Shown: piece by piece, positions 1-8,426 of the stretch
Position numbering within the stretch: position 1 is the stretch's first letter
How the letters are laid out: the number at the start of each line of letters is the position of its first letter
Assembly: GCA_027596195.1 (NCBI GenBank)
Contig: JADGJG010000768.1
Location: 1-12,743 of the forward strand
Length of the DNA stretch: 12,743 bases
Source of the DNA: Podochytrium sp. JEL0797
Taxonomy: Eukaryota > Chytridiomycota > Chytridiomycetes > Chytridiales > Chytriomycetaceae
Direction: 5' to 3'
Notes under the pieces: model-generated
Told to the model about the DNA's origin: nothing
The model's database searches: none
What the model saw: only the letters and a program-made list of their open reading frames with translations
Position numbers and translations under genes: made by a program

Positions 1-1827
1 CCCCCCCCCTGCGCCGGGTTGGGGGGCCGGGGGCGGGTTGGTGGCCTCCCTGTGCGTGTCAATCTGGCGTGGCAGGTCGTTGGGGTGGGGGGGGGGGGGG
101 CCCCCCCCAGAGACGGAAACCCAATAAAATACGCACACTTCATATCTCGTCACGCGACTGGAAGCCTCAGCAGATTCCTGTGGAACGACGACGGATCTTA
201 TCGCTTCGAGTTCCCAACACGCCAATTGAACCAAAGCGTCGAAACTGCACGCGCCAACACACCCCCACGCTCCCGTTTCGGGCACCGATAGCTTCGCCTT
301 CTTCCCTCCACGCGTCTCGGAACCAAGATACTCATCGCCGACTTCATTCTTGCGTTTCGCAACAACAAGAGCAGGTTTCATAAACTCAAAGAACGGGACC
401 ATCATGTCGTCTGGAATGCAGCGCGCCGTGTATTTCGTGGACGTGGGTTTCATGATGCGCGGGATTTCGTGTTGCGACAGAAACTTGTGCACGCGGTCGA
501 GGATCTCGCGAGTTCCTTGGTATTCTCCAAATTGTTGACGCAAAAGAGTGGGCCAAGGTTGCCAGTTTTGGGTACCAGCGGAGGCGTTGGGAGCAAGTCT
601 CGAAAAGGTATTGTCGTTTCTTGGAGTCAAGGCTGGTCTGATGACACGAGGGGTGGGAGGCGCGCTGGCAAACTTGGAGAATCCCGCTGCATCGGCGGTG
701 GTGATGGGAGGACAGCTCTCCTTCGTTGTCGAGGCAACCAGCGAGAAAGAATCAATTCCAGAAACTCCATCCCCAACAACCACGCGCATGTGATCCAGAA
801 ACGTGTCCTTCAAACTCTCTGGCACCGACACCGCTTTCGCGCCTTTCCGCGAGCTCGAAGACAGGAGCACTCGCGGAACCGCATGTTGTTTGAAAAACTG
901 TTTTGCGTGGTTGGATTGGCGGTCAGTGATTCTGTGGAGTGGGTCTGTGTAAAGCGTGCGGAAGACGTCTGTCCAAGGGTAAAACGGCTCCGAATGAGCA
1001 GCGTCGAGGCTTGGGGTCGATTGGGTTGCAGCAGAGGACTGTTTGACGGGGAGATTGTTGACTCCCAGCAACTCATCGAGGAACAGCACAAATTCCGACT
1101 CGAGACGCGACGGAATCGCGGCGGTGGTGTTGGGATACGCGAACGTTTGGGGTTTCAGCAGAACTGTCGGCAGAGAATGGAGCTGACGAAACTTGGTGAC
1201 GTCGTTTCGGTTGTTGATGCGATTCAGATACTGCGGGCGATGGAGCATGACAATGTCGATCCAAGCGCGATATCCGTGGATGTTGAGAGTCCCGTTCTTG
1301 AGGTGCGACGGCGGTTCTGGTTGAGTGGTTTTGGCTGGAAGGACGTCATTTTCCGAGTCGGATTCAGACAGCAGGGACTCTGAATCAGAAAGATATTCGA
1401 TTTCTAAGATGTATCAGGGATTCATGTTAGTATTTAGTCGATGAAGATTGAAGGGGAAAAAACCTTGGCGCGTTTCGGTGCTTGGCTCGAAGCGTAAGCT
1501 TGGCTCGGAGGAGATGTGAGTTGCTGCGGAAGAAGGAGAAGGATGCACAACACGGCTGGGCAAAGGAGAAGAAGGAATCATCATGAAGGGGGCATCGAAA
1601 GACACGGGGCGACTTGGCGCAGCAACGCGGGTGGCGGCGGCGTCGTGTTTTTGCGGACTCAACGGAATGCGCACAGTCGGGCGCGCGAAGGGCCGATGGG
1701 CTGCGGAAACAATCTCGCCAAGTCGAGAAGCGCTGCATGGAGCTGTCATGCCTTGAATGAGCGAGTCGTGCGGCTCAGACACGTCGCTGCGGTCGCATTC
1801 TTTTGGGTCGGATCTACAAGGGAACAT
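1..1827 (-). CDS. Unknown three-module repeat protein, gene A (3' end beyond window)
   Basis: I do not recognise this protein. The start is the ATG at 1825-1827, with an in-frame TAA shortly upstream. Exon 1 (1464-1827, 121 codons plus one base) is Ser/Pro/Ala-rich. A 60-nt intron (1404-1463) follows, and exon 2 stays open to position 1, giving at least 589 codons. After an acidic Ser-rich stretch come three related modules at residues about 165-234, 262-331 and 402-467. Each has an aromatic/Trp-rich start (PW or AW), a central helix with F-x-x-x-H, a P-R/T-V/I-hydrophobic strand and an I/V-P-x-x-[LM]-x-x-x-F end. A C-terminal segment ending T-R-Y-E near 139 also matches gene B. Past 139 the frame is low complexity (G/P-rich) and may be an intron, with GTGTGC at 138 as a possible donor. 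The next gene upstream (2115-4327) is a paralogue. Coding status is well supported by the paralogy; function is unknown. Confidence 0.72.
82..108. repeat. Adjoining G14 and C8 homopolymer runs
   Basis: After G4-T, a run of 14 G (87-100) is followed directly by 8 C (101-108). A nine-C run also opens the window, and 10-60 is rich in short G runs. The G/C block can fold back on itself and is error-prone in sequencing. The gene A frame passes through it without a stop as Gly/Pro codons, but it could equally be intron. Confidence 0.85.
367..564 (-). repeat. Module 3 of gene A (closest to gene B)
   Basis: About 66 codons, starting WQPWPTLLR and ending EFMKPAL. It shares W-x-PWPTLLR-x-x-F-G-x-Y, then R-V-x-x-F and R-C-[IV]-P-D, and FFE[FY][MV]K with gene B. 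The downstream T-R-Y-E tail is also shared. Confidence 0.7.
775..984 (-). repeat. Module 2 of gene A
   Basis: About 70 codons, starting FYPW and ending HMRVVV. It aligns with module 3 through PW, an F-R helix, QFFKQHAVPRV, and V-P-E-S-L-x-x-x-F. A short Ser-rich loop lies between the PRV strand and the V-P turn. Confidence 0.62.
1066..1275 (-). repeat. Module 1 of gene A (divergent copy)
   Basis: About 70 codons, starting GYRAW and ending with a Leu-rich helix. It keeps the Trp, the central basic helix followed by LHSLPTVLL, and the A-I-P-S-R-L-x-x-x-F end. It is the most diverged of the three copies in this gene. Confidence 0.55.
1404..1463 (-). other. Intron of gene A with TACTAAC branch point and in-frame stop
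   Basis: The minus-strand sequence begins GTTTTT after CAAG, holds a perfect TACTAAC about 22 nt before the end and ends CTTAG. The length is 60 nt, a multiple of three, and the flanking exons share one frame. The intron contains an in-frame TGA, so retaining it would stop the protein at 137 residues. The donor is weak (GTTTTT rather than GTRAGT). Confidence 0.65.
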
Positions 1828-2114
1828 GTGCGAGTCGTCTTCGCGTTACTTTTCTATTAGACAGGTTCACGTAAATGGCGGGATGGCTTAGCACATACGA
1901 ATTGAGAGTGGAACGATGGGAGCGGCGCGAGTGCTGCGCGAGGTGTTTTTTTGGTGTTTTGATTTCGGACAAAACAACTCAATTTTGCCTCCTCACAACG
2001 AGAATATCAATTTGGCGGCAACAACATAGACTTAAAGCAGGGAAGGAAAACGGAAAATCAAAACTATTATTGCAGCAAACGCACAAAGCAAAGCAAAACA
2101 TCAATCACGCAAAA
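1828..2114. other. Spacer between gene B 3' end and gene A start
   Basis: No convincing gene lies here. On the minus strand it would hold the 3' UTR of gene B and the promoter of gene A. There is an ACGTG core about 45 bp upstream of the gene A start but no clear TATA box. The 2000-2110 part is A-rich on the plus strand. Confidence 0.5.
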
Positions 2115-4327
2115 TCAAGCCACCGCACAACCGCCAGAGAATCCCTCCTCCAACTCGGATCGAATCCACACTTTGAACTGACAAACCAAATGATCTGGAA
2201 CGCCATAATTCTTTGCCGGGCTTTGGGTTGGAATCACGCATTCATTGAACCGATTTCCCATCTTGGAGTCTAGAAACCGGCGAACACCAATGTCAATGGC
2301 CACTCTCAGCACGGGAGAAAGCGTGTTGAATTCTGGCATGATTTCTTGAAGGATTCTGTCATTTGATCAAAACAAGAACTGTCAGCACTCAAAGATAACC
2401 AAATGAATCCAAACGCGGGAGGGGGGGGAAGGCTCACTCTTCGTATCTCGTCAGATGATATCCACTGCGGCTATAAAGCTCCCCATGTAATCTCGGCCGC
2501 AGCTTCTCCACCTCACTACACGCGTATTCGACCAACTCATTGTATGTCATGCTCGCCAGCCGCGCATCCGTCTCGGCACAGTGTTTCTCAAGCGCCGTCG
2601 CTCCCTTTGACGCACTCTTCGCCCGTTCCTTCCTCTTGCGCTTCACCGGCTGATTCCCGCTACCACCGCCACCAAACTTGGCCTTCTTACTGACTGTCGT
2701 CACTCCCTTCACCACACTTCCCACACTTCCCACACCTTCCCCCCTCTTGCGCTTCACCCGCTGCTCCCCGATACCACCACCAGCACCGCCACCACCACCC
2801 ACAACCCCCTTCACAACCTCCTCCTCCTCCTTCTTGCCTCCCACCACCGGTCCCCTCACTTCATCTCGCGCCGTACTCACAAACGCCTTTACATACTCAA
2901 AAAACACATCCACCAACACATCAGGAACACACCGCGACCGCTGCTTTCCATCCGTCATTTTATACACCCGCTCCACTTTTTTTTGCTCCATAAACTCTTG
3001 CACGCGTCCATAAATCCTGCGGTTCTTTGTGTAGTAGCCCCCGAAACGAGTGCGAAGGAGGGTGGGCCAGGGGTGCCAGGATTCGAGGTTGGTTTCTTCG
3101 GTCGATGTCGAAGCGGGGGAGGAAGAAGCGGATTCGAGGGGGGTGGGTTGCGTAATCACGGCGCGTTGGGAGGAATGTGGGGTAGAATTCACTTTCGTCT
3201 TGACAAGATGGGTGATGTTGTCGCGGCCACGCATCACGTCCTTGTTCGCTTCAGAGATGCGTTGGGATTGGCCACGACGTGAGACGCGAGAAATGGCACG
3301 AGTAGTTGCGCCGCAGTCCTCCGAGGTGGATGGGTTCAACGAATCAGAAGGCTTCGAATGCGGCATCAGAAGCATGGGGGCAGAGCCGGATGGGGCCGTT
3401 GGGGTTGGTGAAGACGAGTCCAATACAGGACAGTACGCCAGGAAATTCAGATCGGGGACCACGCCGGTGGAATCAGGAGCAAAGGTACTGGCGCTGGAGG
3501 CATGTGAGTGCACCGACTCAAGATCTTCATCAACCAAAGTTTTAATACCAAGCGACTCGAAAAGACATGGAATCACGCTCACCTCCCATCCGGTCAGGAA
3601 CCAACACGTCTTGCTTTTGAAAAAACGCGACGGGGGAAAGCGAGTCTTCGTCCTCCTCCGAGGTTTCAATCGCAAACGACGAACGGGATGAGCGGGAATC
3701 CGATCCAGACATGTCGCTACTGCTCGCGTTGGAGAGCTCCGCCTCGCAACAGTCGACCGTGGTGCCACTGGATTGACTAACGCGGTTGACTTCGGATTCG
3801 GACATTTCGCTGCTGCTCGCATACGAGAGTTGAACCATACAACAGTCGACAGTCGTGCCGCTGGATTGAGTGCTGCAGTCAACGTCGGATTCAGAGGAGT
3901 GGATCGAGATGACGGATTCGGACGTCTTGGCTTGTGAGTCGGAGTGGGACGATGCTCCATCGCAACGGGGCACAGGAGAAGAAGATGAGGTGATGAAGGA
4001 AGAAGCAGTACCAGAAGAGATCTCGAAAGAAATATGCGGACGGGACGAGTCCGAGTCTTGGGGTTCGGGGCCGGCTTGTTTCGGACATGCCGCCAAGCGT
4101 GACGCGGACGAGGAAGAAAGACCAGCCGGAAAGAAAGTCATATTGGGAGTTTGTTGGACGATTTCTTGCTGTCTCGGAGCAGCGAGGGTCGAGAGGTTTT
4201 TGGTTGGGGCGACGAGAATCGCGTCGCTGAGGTCGGATTCTGGTTCGGTATCGGGCTGGCTTGACAGGAGCATCAGGGAGTCTTTGTCGAGGCTCTTCAT
4301 AAGTAAATCTGTGTAGAAGATGGCCAT
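2115..4327 (-). CDS. Unknown modular repeat protein, gene B (paralogue of gene A)
   Basis: I do not recognise this protein. The model has three exons: 3583-4327, 2438-3524 and 2115-2355, for 690 residues. Intron 1 (3525-3582, 58 nt) has donor GTGAGC and changes frame correctly. Intron 2 (2356-2437, 82 nt) has donor GTGAGC, a CTGAC branch-like site and acceptor GACAG, again in phase. Without intron 2 the protein would end at 2434 with 611 residues. The first ~390 residues are Ser/Asp/Thr-rich and include a 31-residue tandem repeat at about 148-209. Module A is at about 398-465. A linker rich in Gly, with repeated K-R-K-R clusters resembling nuclear-localisation signals, follows. Next is a helical segment ending L-T-R-Y-E-E, which matches the gene A tail, and then divergent module B at about 617-675. 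A nuclear or DNA-associated role is only a guess from the basic clusters. Confidence 0.7.
2155..2339 (-). repeat. Module B of gene B (divergent, in the third exon)
   Basis: About 60 codons from PEFNTLSPVLR to FKVWIRS. It keeps LR, V-x-x-F-L, the N-x-x-V-P-D turn and the C-x-F-x-x-W-I helix, but lacks the PW signature and is shorter. Its exon joins the preceding exon in phase, which supports it as part of gene B. A separate short gene starting at the ATG at 2337-2339 is the alternative. Confidence 0.45.
2876..3078 (-). repeat. Module A of gene B
   Basis: About 67 codons, starting WHPWPTLLR and ending with FFEYVKAFV. It is the best match to module 3 of gene A, with the same order: Trp-Pro-Trp helix, R-V-x-x-F-x-x-Q helix, R-V-Y strand, R-C-V-P-D turn and final aromatic helix. 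Confidence 0.68.
3701..3886 (-). repeat. Two 93-bp tandem repeats in gene B
   Basis: Units 3701-3793 and 3794-3886 align at a 93-bp period, which is 31 codons. Both encode SQSSGTTVDCC followed by LS-x-ASSS-x-MS. The DNA copies differ mainly by scattered substitutions. Remnants of a third unit (D-S-E-S-D-like) flank them. The frame is preserved, so copy number could vary without breaking the protein. Confidence 0.75.
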
Positions 4328-4762
4328 GATTTGGCAAGCAGTGTCACATGGTTGCTATCGCATCGGGCAGGGACGTAGGAAGAAAAACAAAAACCATATT
4401 TGGAAAGACCCGCAGTATTCGTCGAGGGACTCATTGGACGTGGTGTTGGAACAGTATAATTGATGGTGGGACTTCGTTGCAGAGTCGAATAGCGAAGGGC
4501 GTTTGCCGGTGGGGAGAGACTGTTGCGATTTTTTGCGATTTTGGGCGAGCAATTTTCTTCGAAAGTGCGTGTCCGAAAACGCCGAATTTCAGGGGCGCGA
4601 GCAAAAACACACAATGTGCTCTAAATGAGCAATCATCTGAGCTCAACTCGTCCTCTACAAGAATGTGATTCGCGCCCTCGGATATCAGACGCAGTGGTGG
4701 TCGCGTTAGGGAAAGTTTTTGAAAAGGTTTTGGTACAGAATTGGGAAACAACAAATATGCAT
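4328..4762. other. Spacer upstream of gene B, with CArG-like and CCAAT sites
   Basis: No supported gene. CCATATTTGG at 4394-4403 is a perfect CC(A/T)6GG box of the MADS/SRF/Mcm1 type, and ATTGG at 4433-4437 is a CCAAT box on the minus strand. They lie about 70 and 105 bp upstream of the gene B start. Function is inferred from position only. Confidence 0.4.
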
Positions 4763-5245
4763 TTAATATGCGTCTGACTTGAAGAAACCAAACACGGGCG
4801 TCCCTTCCACCAACATGACTTCACAACAAGCAGCAAACGGAACCTCGAACCCCTTCTCCACCGGCGCCAGGACTCGCTTGAGATCCTCGACATCCTTCAC
4901 AACCACTTCCTCCCCCGTCGCGATGGTGGCCTCAAAAAGATTCACGATTTTGAACATGTACCCAACGTCGATGCCACTTTGGCGACACGCTGCCGACATC
5001 CACGAAGCGTGGGTCGCGCCGAGGACGCAGTCCGGGATGAGGGCGGACGGGTAGTTGATTTGCACGCGTTGCGTGAGTGCAGCGGTGGAGGAGGTCGGGA
5101 GTAAGGTTGTGAGGACTTGGAGAAGTGCGGAACCCACAAGTGACGACAAAGTTTCTCGGAATTCAGGAATCGTCGGGGCCGCAAAAATTCTGGTGGTCGA
5201 TAAAAAGCGGGCATTATGCCAACAAAACGAGCAAGAATGATTCAT
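4763..5245 (-). CDS. Hypothetical 160-residue protein, possibly mitochondrial
   Basis: A single-exon frame of 160 residues runs from the ATG at 5243-5245 to the TAA at 4763-4765. The frame is open further upstream, but only to a GTG at 5297-5299, so the ATG is preferred. The first 27 residues have no acidic residue and include two Arg in ARFLSTTRIF. This resembles a mitochondrial presequence with a possible cleavage site near F14-L15-S16. The rest is a compact, mostly hydrophobic domain with helix-rich L-x-S-L-V-G-S-A-L-L and a C-terminal strand pattern (E-V-M-L-V-E-G-T-P-V-F-G-F-F). I do not recognise a family; a hotdog-like fold crossed my mind but is unsupported. It lies tail-to-head between gene B and the endoglycoceramidase, with 352 bp of spacer upstream. 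Confidence 0.5.
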   Translation of the reverse strand: MNHSCSFCWHNARFLSTTRIFAAPTIPEFRETLSSLVGSALLQVLTTLLPTSSTAALTQRVQINYPSALIPDCVLGATHASWMSAACRQSGIDVGYMFKIVNLFEATIATGEEVVVKDVEDLKRVLAPVEKGFEVPFAACCEVMLVEGTPVFGFFKSDAY

Positions 5246-5598
5246 TAAGAAGAACTTTCCAAACCGACCAAGACCGGACGAGCCGTCATGCGGAGGCACA
5301 TTGTTTCAATATGTTGCCCGAAATAAAATAAAATGTATGGTAAAATGGAAAAAACGTTACCGTAACGCACAGTCGCCCCATTGCTTTGCGCTTCATGGCG
5401 AACCAAATATAAATCCCAACCGGTGCACGCAGTTCCCACAAACCCGCACGCAGTTTTTAGGCGGCACGCGTTTGGTGGTAGGCAATTTCAGCAACAGTTG
5501 CCTCAGCTCCCATGTGAGGGTTTGAGCTCGATCTCATTTTTCTTAACTCTTATTTCACACAACTCAACTTAGATAATTTTGATCCTTTGCACCACCCC
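5246..5598. other. Spacer between the orphan gene and the endoglycoceramidase 3' end
   Basis: I see no gene. On the minus strand it should hold the 3' UTR of the hydrolase and the promoter of the 160-residue protein. No canonical AATAAA is visible on the minus strand after 5599. The nearest variant is AAATAAG around 5551-5557. Confidence 0.4.
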
Positions 5599-7837
5599 TC
5601 AAGTCCGCACCATCACAACCGTTACCTCCTCCCCCTTTCTGGGCACCCTCCCGACCCCAACCCTCTCCTCCGGCACAATCCTCACAACCCCGCTCTCAAC
5701 CCCAACCACCGCCGCAAACACGCCCCCATTCTCACTAAAAATCTTGACCCCATGTCCCGTCGGATAATGCAGTCCAAAGTGCGTTCGAATCTCAGTGACC
5801 CCGGCTTCCCCCGTGTTTCCATTGTACACAAACGCGTACGTGAATGTGCCCGTGTCGTCCACGTATTCCATGGAGAGCGGGGTCCCTGCTGTGGCGGAGG
5901 CGTAGGGGCGCGAGTAGAGGGCCCCCATGTCGGGACGTACAAGGCCCGTTTCGGGGTCGCGGATGCCGTTGTTGGTTCCCGTCATCTAGTTGTTGTTTTT
6001 TGGTTATTCGTTGGCGAGAAATAGGGAGAGAGAGAGACGGCACTAATAAAACGGATCCCCGGATTTTTTACCTTGATATAATCCGTGTATTCCCAGCCCG
6101 CGTAGGACAAAAAGTATCGATCGGCGGCTTGGGAGGTTTCTCGAATTTCGGGCACGTTTCCTCCTGAGCAAGGGAAAAAAATATTTTTGTTAGTTACAAC
6201 ATTACGCAGCGCCGCGCAATAAAAGACAATTCGTTGTTACCATTTGTTCCCCAACCCATCTCAAACTCACTCAAGAAGGAACCGCATCCGAGTTCGGCAG
6301 CTTGTTCGACTCTCAGAGCAATCGTTTGCTGCGGGACAGAGAGAGAGATTCAGCACAAAACAAGTCGACCACGCACAGGAGTTGTTTTTCACTCACATCA
6401 ATATTGTACTGCTTCTGAACAGATGTGTAATAGTGGAACGACAACACAGTGTTGGCCGAATGGTCAGGACCGCCCGGGGTACGGTCGAATCCGACTTGCT
6501 TTTGAACGGTTGTGACGGGTTCAAAGTAGATGACTGCGTTGGGGTCGACAGATCTGAATATGCACGAAGAAAAATCAGAACGCATTCGAAATTTCTCCCC
6601 TCCTCGATAAAATCTGTTCAAACCTGATTCCCTCGGCCACAATGTCGTAAAACGGCTGCAAGTTTTTGCGGTTCGCGATGAGTGCGTTCGAGAGGGACGG
6701 GTCTTTGAAAATGTCTGTTGGGCAACAGGAAATCGGGCTTCGTGAGTATTAAATATCCACCCCAGAAGTAAAAGTCACAGGAAAGATGAAAAAAGAACTC
6801 AACTGCCGTTCCACGGCTCATTGATCAAGTCGTATCCCAAAATGTTGGTGAATGGCAAAAACGTTTTCGCCACAAGCTTCCAGTATTCCACAAACGAGTC
6901 GCGGAATCCATCGTAATTGTCGTAAAGCCGTTGGTCTATTGGGATGTTTGAGCATTCGCCATTACACAACAAAACAAAACCCCATATTTACATGCTTCCC
7001 CAACTGCCTGCGTGCCTTGATACACCCCCCACCCGTGTCTCTTGCAGTCCGCGAAGGACGGGACACCATCTTCATCGACAGGATACGCCTTCACTTCCAA
7101 CGGGAACGGGAACCCAAATCGTCCTTCGCGTGGCTGCGCCGCCCACAGCGGGACCCCTTCGCCGCAAAACTTTTCGGAAAAGATGTCCCTGGAATTCGAA
7201 CACCCGTTTCAATATCATCCCACCTGTCATAACATGGAGAGAAATCTCAGTAAAAATGACTCAACTGGTGGAAATCGAGCAACACATAGATTCCGGCATC
7301 GCTGCACATTTGGACAATTGATTTCAACGTGTCGAGATATGTCATGTTGTATTGGCCGCGCACTGGCTCGACTCCCGGCCACATGACACCTTGGGTGAAG
7401 AAAATGAATAACAAGCTTTGCGCGAGGCGGTTTCAAAAATTCGTTACCAAGTCGGATGGTTGTTGTGGCATGGTTCTTGAGAATGTCCACGTCCTGCTGG
7501 TTGAAGGAATACATGGGGATTGCGTCAGGCCGGATGTCAGGGACGTATGGAAAGGCCTTGTAGACGACGTTTGTGCCCCTGTGGCACGCAGTCAGCAACG
7601 ACTAGGGAGTCAAGTGAAAAGGTACCTGAAGATGCGCGCACGGCCTAGCTCGTCGATGAAGAGGGACCCGCTGGCTGTGCCGGTGATGCGCGGTGGCTGC
7701 GGGGCAGCGAGGAATGCGGGGGAAAGAGGCTCTTGGTGTTTGCGCGGCAGGGGCAAGTTGCGGTGGACGGTGCTGTCAGAGAGGGGCGATGAGGCGCAGG
7801 CGGAGGCCGCGAGGGCAGCGACGAGGAAGCGCAACAT
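5599..7837 (-). CDS. Secreted endoglycoceramidase-like glycoside hydrolase (GH5)
   Basis: The enzyme class cleaves the bond between glycan and ceramide in glycosphingolipids. My model has ten exons: 7626-7837, 7448-7578, 7266-7389, 6992-7188, 6804-6935, 6624-6714, 6397-6553, 6241-6328, 6072-6163 and 5599-5985. They sum to 1611 nt, or 536 residues. All nine introns are GT-AG and in phase; intron lengths run from 47 to 89 nt. The start has CACC before ATG, and residues 1 to about 16 form a hydrophobic signal peptide. Family hallmarks are G-V-M-W-P-G-V-E-P, L-L-D-F-H-Q-D, KFCGEGVP, L-I-N-E-P-W-N-G with putative acid/base Glu261, F-H-Y-Y, and F-L-S-E-F-E with putative nucleophile Glu369. After F-L-S-Y-A-G-W-E-Y comes the R-P-Y-A segment and a C-terminal beta-rich domain typical of the family. 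Both catalytic Glu are present, so it is probably active and secreted or vacuolar. Substrate assignment is from family resemblance only. Confidence 0.88.
6164..6240 (-). other. Hydrolase intron 7 with strong TAACTAAC branch point
   Basis: 77 nt, donor GTAACA, with GTAACTAACAA then a T-rich tract and GCTCAG. Its clear branch sequence anchors the splice logic used for the other introns in this window. Confidence 0.75.
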
Positions 7838-8426
7838 GGTGCGCGGTTTTTTGTTTGTTTGTTTTGCCGCAAATGACTGAAATGTATGAATTTTCTTGGA
7901 ATTTTCTGTGTGCTGAGAAATGCTTTCCCAGCTTTTTACTAATTGTTTTTAGCAATGGCGAAAGCAAGGAGAAGGGAGTGTGTACATCTGCTGAGGCTCC
8001 TTTCAGGTTTGGGTGATGGCAGGGCGATGGTGCATTCACGGTCCATTCGCAACAGGGCAGAACTCAACTCGCCAACTGACGCTTTTCTTCATCCTGATCA
8101 AAAGAATTGGTAGAACGCCAATTTGGTCTAGTTTAGCCACCTTTAAAATAGCGGGTTTTCGCAACGGCCTGCCGGGTCTTGTTCGATTGGCAAAGTTCTT
8201 GTTCTCAAAGAACCATTATTGCTCGTTACATTTTTTTTCTACTCGCACTGGGCCTGGATGTTGTTTTTCCGACCTTCTTATATTTTTGGTTTCTTTCACA
8301 AAAAGGCGAGATTAAAATAATATAATATTTAAACTATGCCCTTTCATTAACACTCTTTTTTATATTTTCAATTTTCTACAGCAGTCTCTCTTTTTTTGGA
8401 TTTTCACCTTTTTTTAAACACAGTTT
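7838..8426. other. Spacer upstream of the hydrolase
   Basis: No supported gene on either strand. The first ~150 bp should be the hydrolase 5' UTR and promoter (minus strand), but no TATA or CCAAT box stands out. 8308-8400 is very A/T-rich with runs such as AATAATATAATATTTAAA, consistent with a shared 3' region between the hydrolase promoter and the doubtful gene on its right. Confidence 0.4.

Noticed and set aside
469..1383. Long plus-strand frame (304 codons)
   Set aside because: It is antisense to gene A, has no family-like features, and the minus-strand frame shows internal repeats and a paralogue.
3050..3691. Plus-strand frame of 213 codons
   Set aside because: It lies antisense to gene B exon 2, whose module matches gene A; the frame is a shadow.
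4348..4668. Plus-strand 106-codon frame in the gene B promoter
   Set aside because: No homology-like pattern, no splice context, and overlapping frames of similar length exist on the other strand.
5246..5299. Longer start for the 160-residue protein
   Set aside because: The upstream frame starts only with GTG, which is unlikely in a eukaryotic nuclear gene, and it would mask the presequence-like leader.
5780..5795. tRNA B-box-like GTTCGAATC
   Set aside because: It lies inside the last hydrolase exon and no A box or cloverleaf can be drawn around it.
7189..7223. Earlier acceptor (GACAG before GTGGGATG) for hydrolase intron 3
   Set aside because: It creates an in-frame stop; the later acceptor restores the family motif H-Q-D-I-F-S-E-K-F-C-G-E-G.
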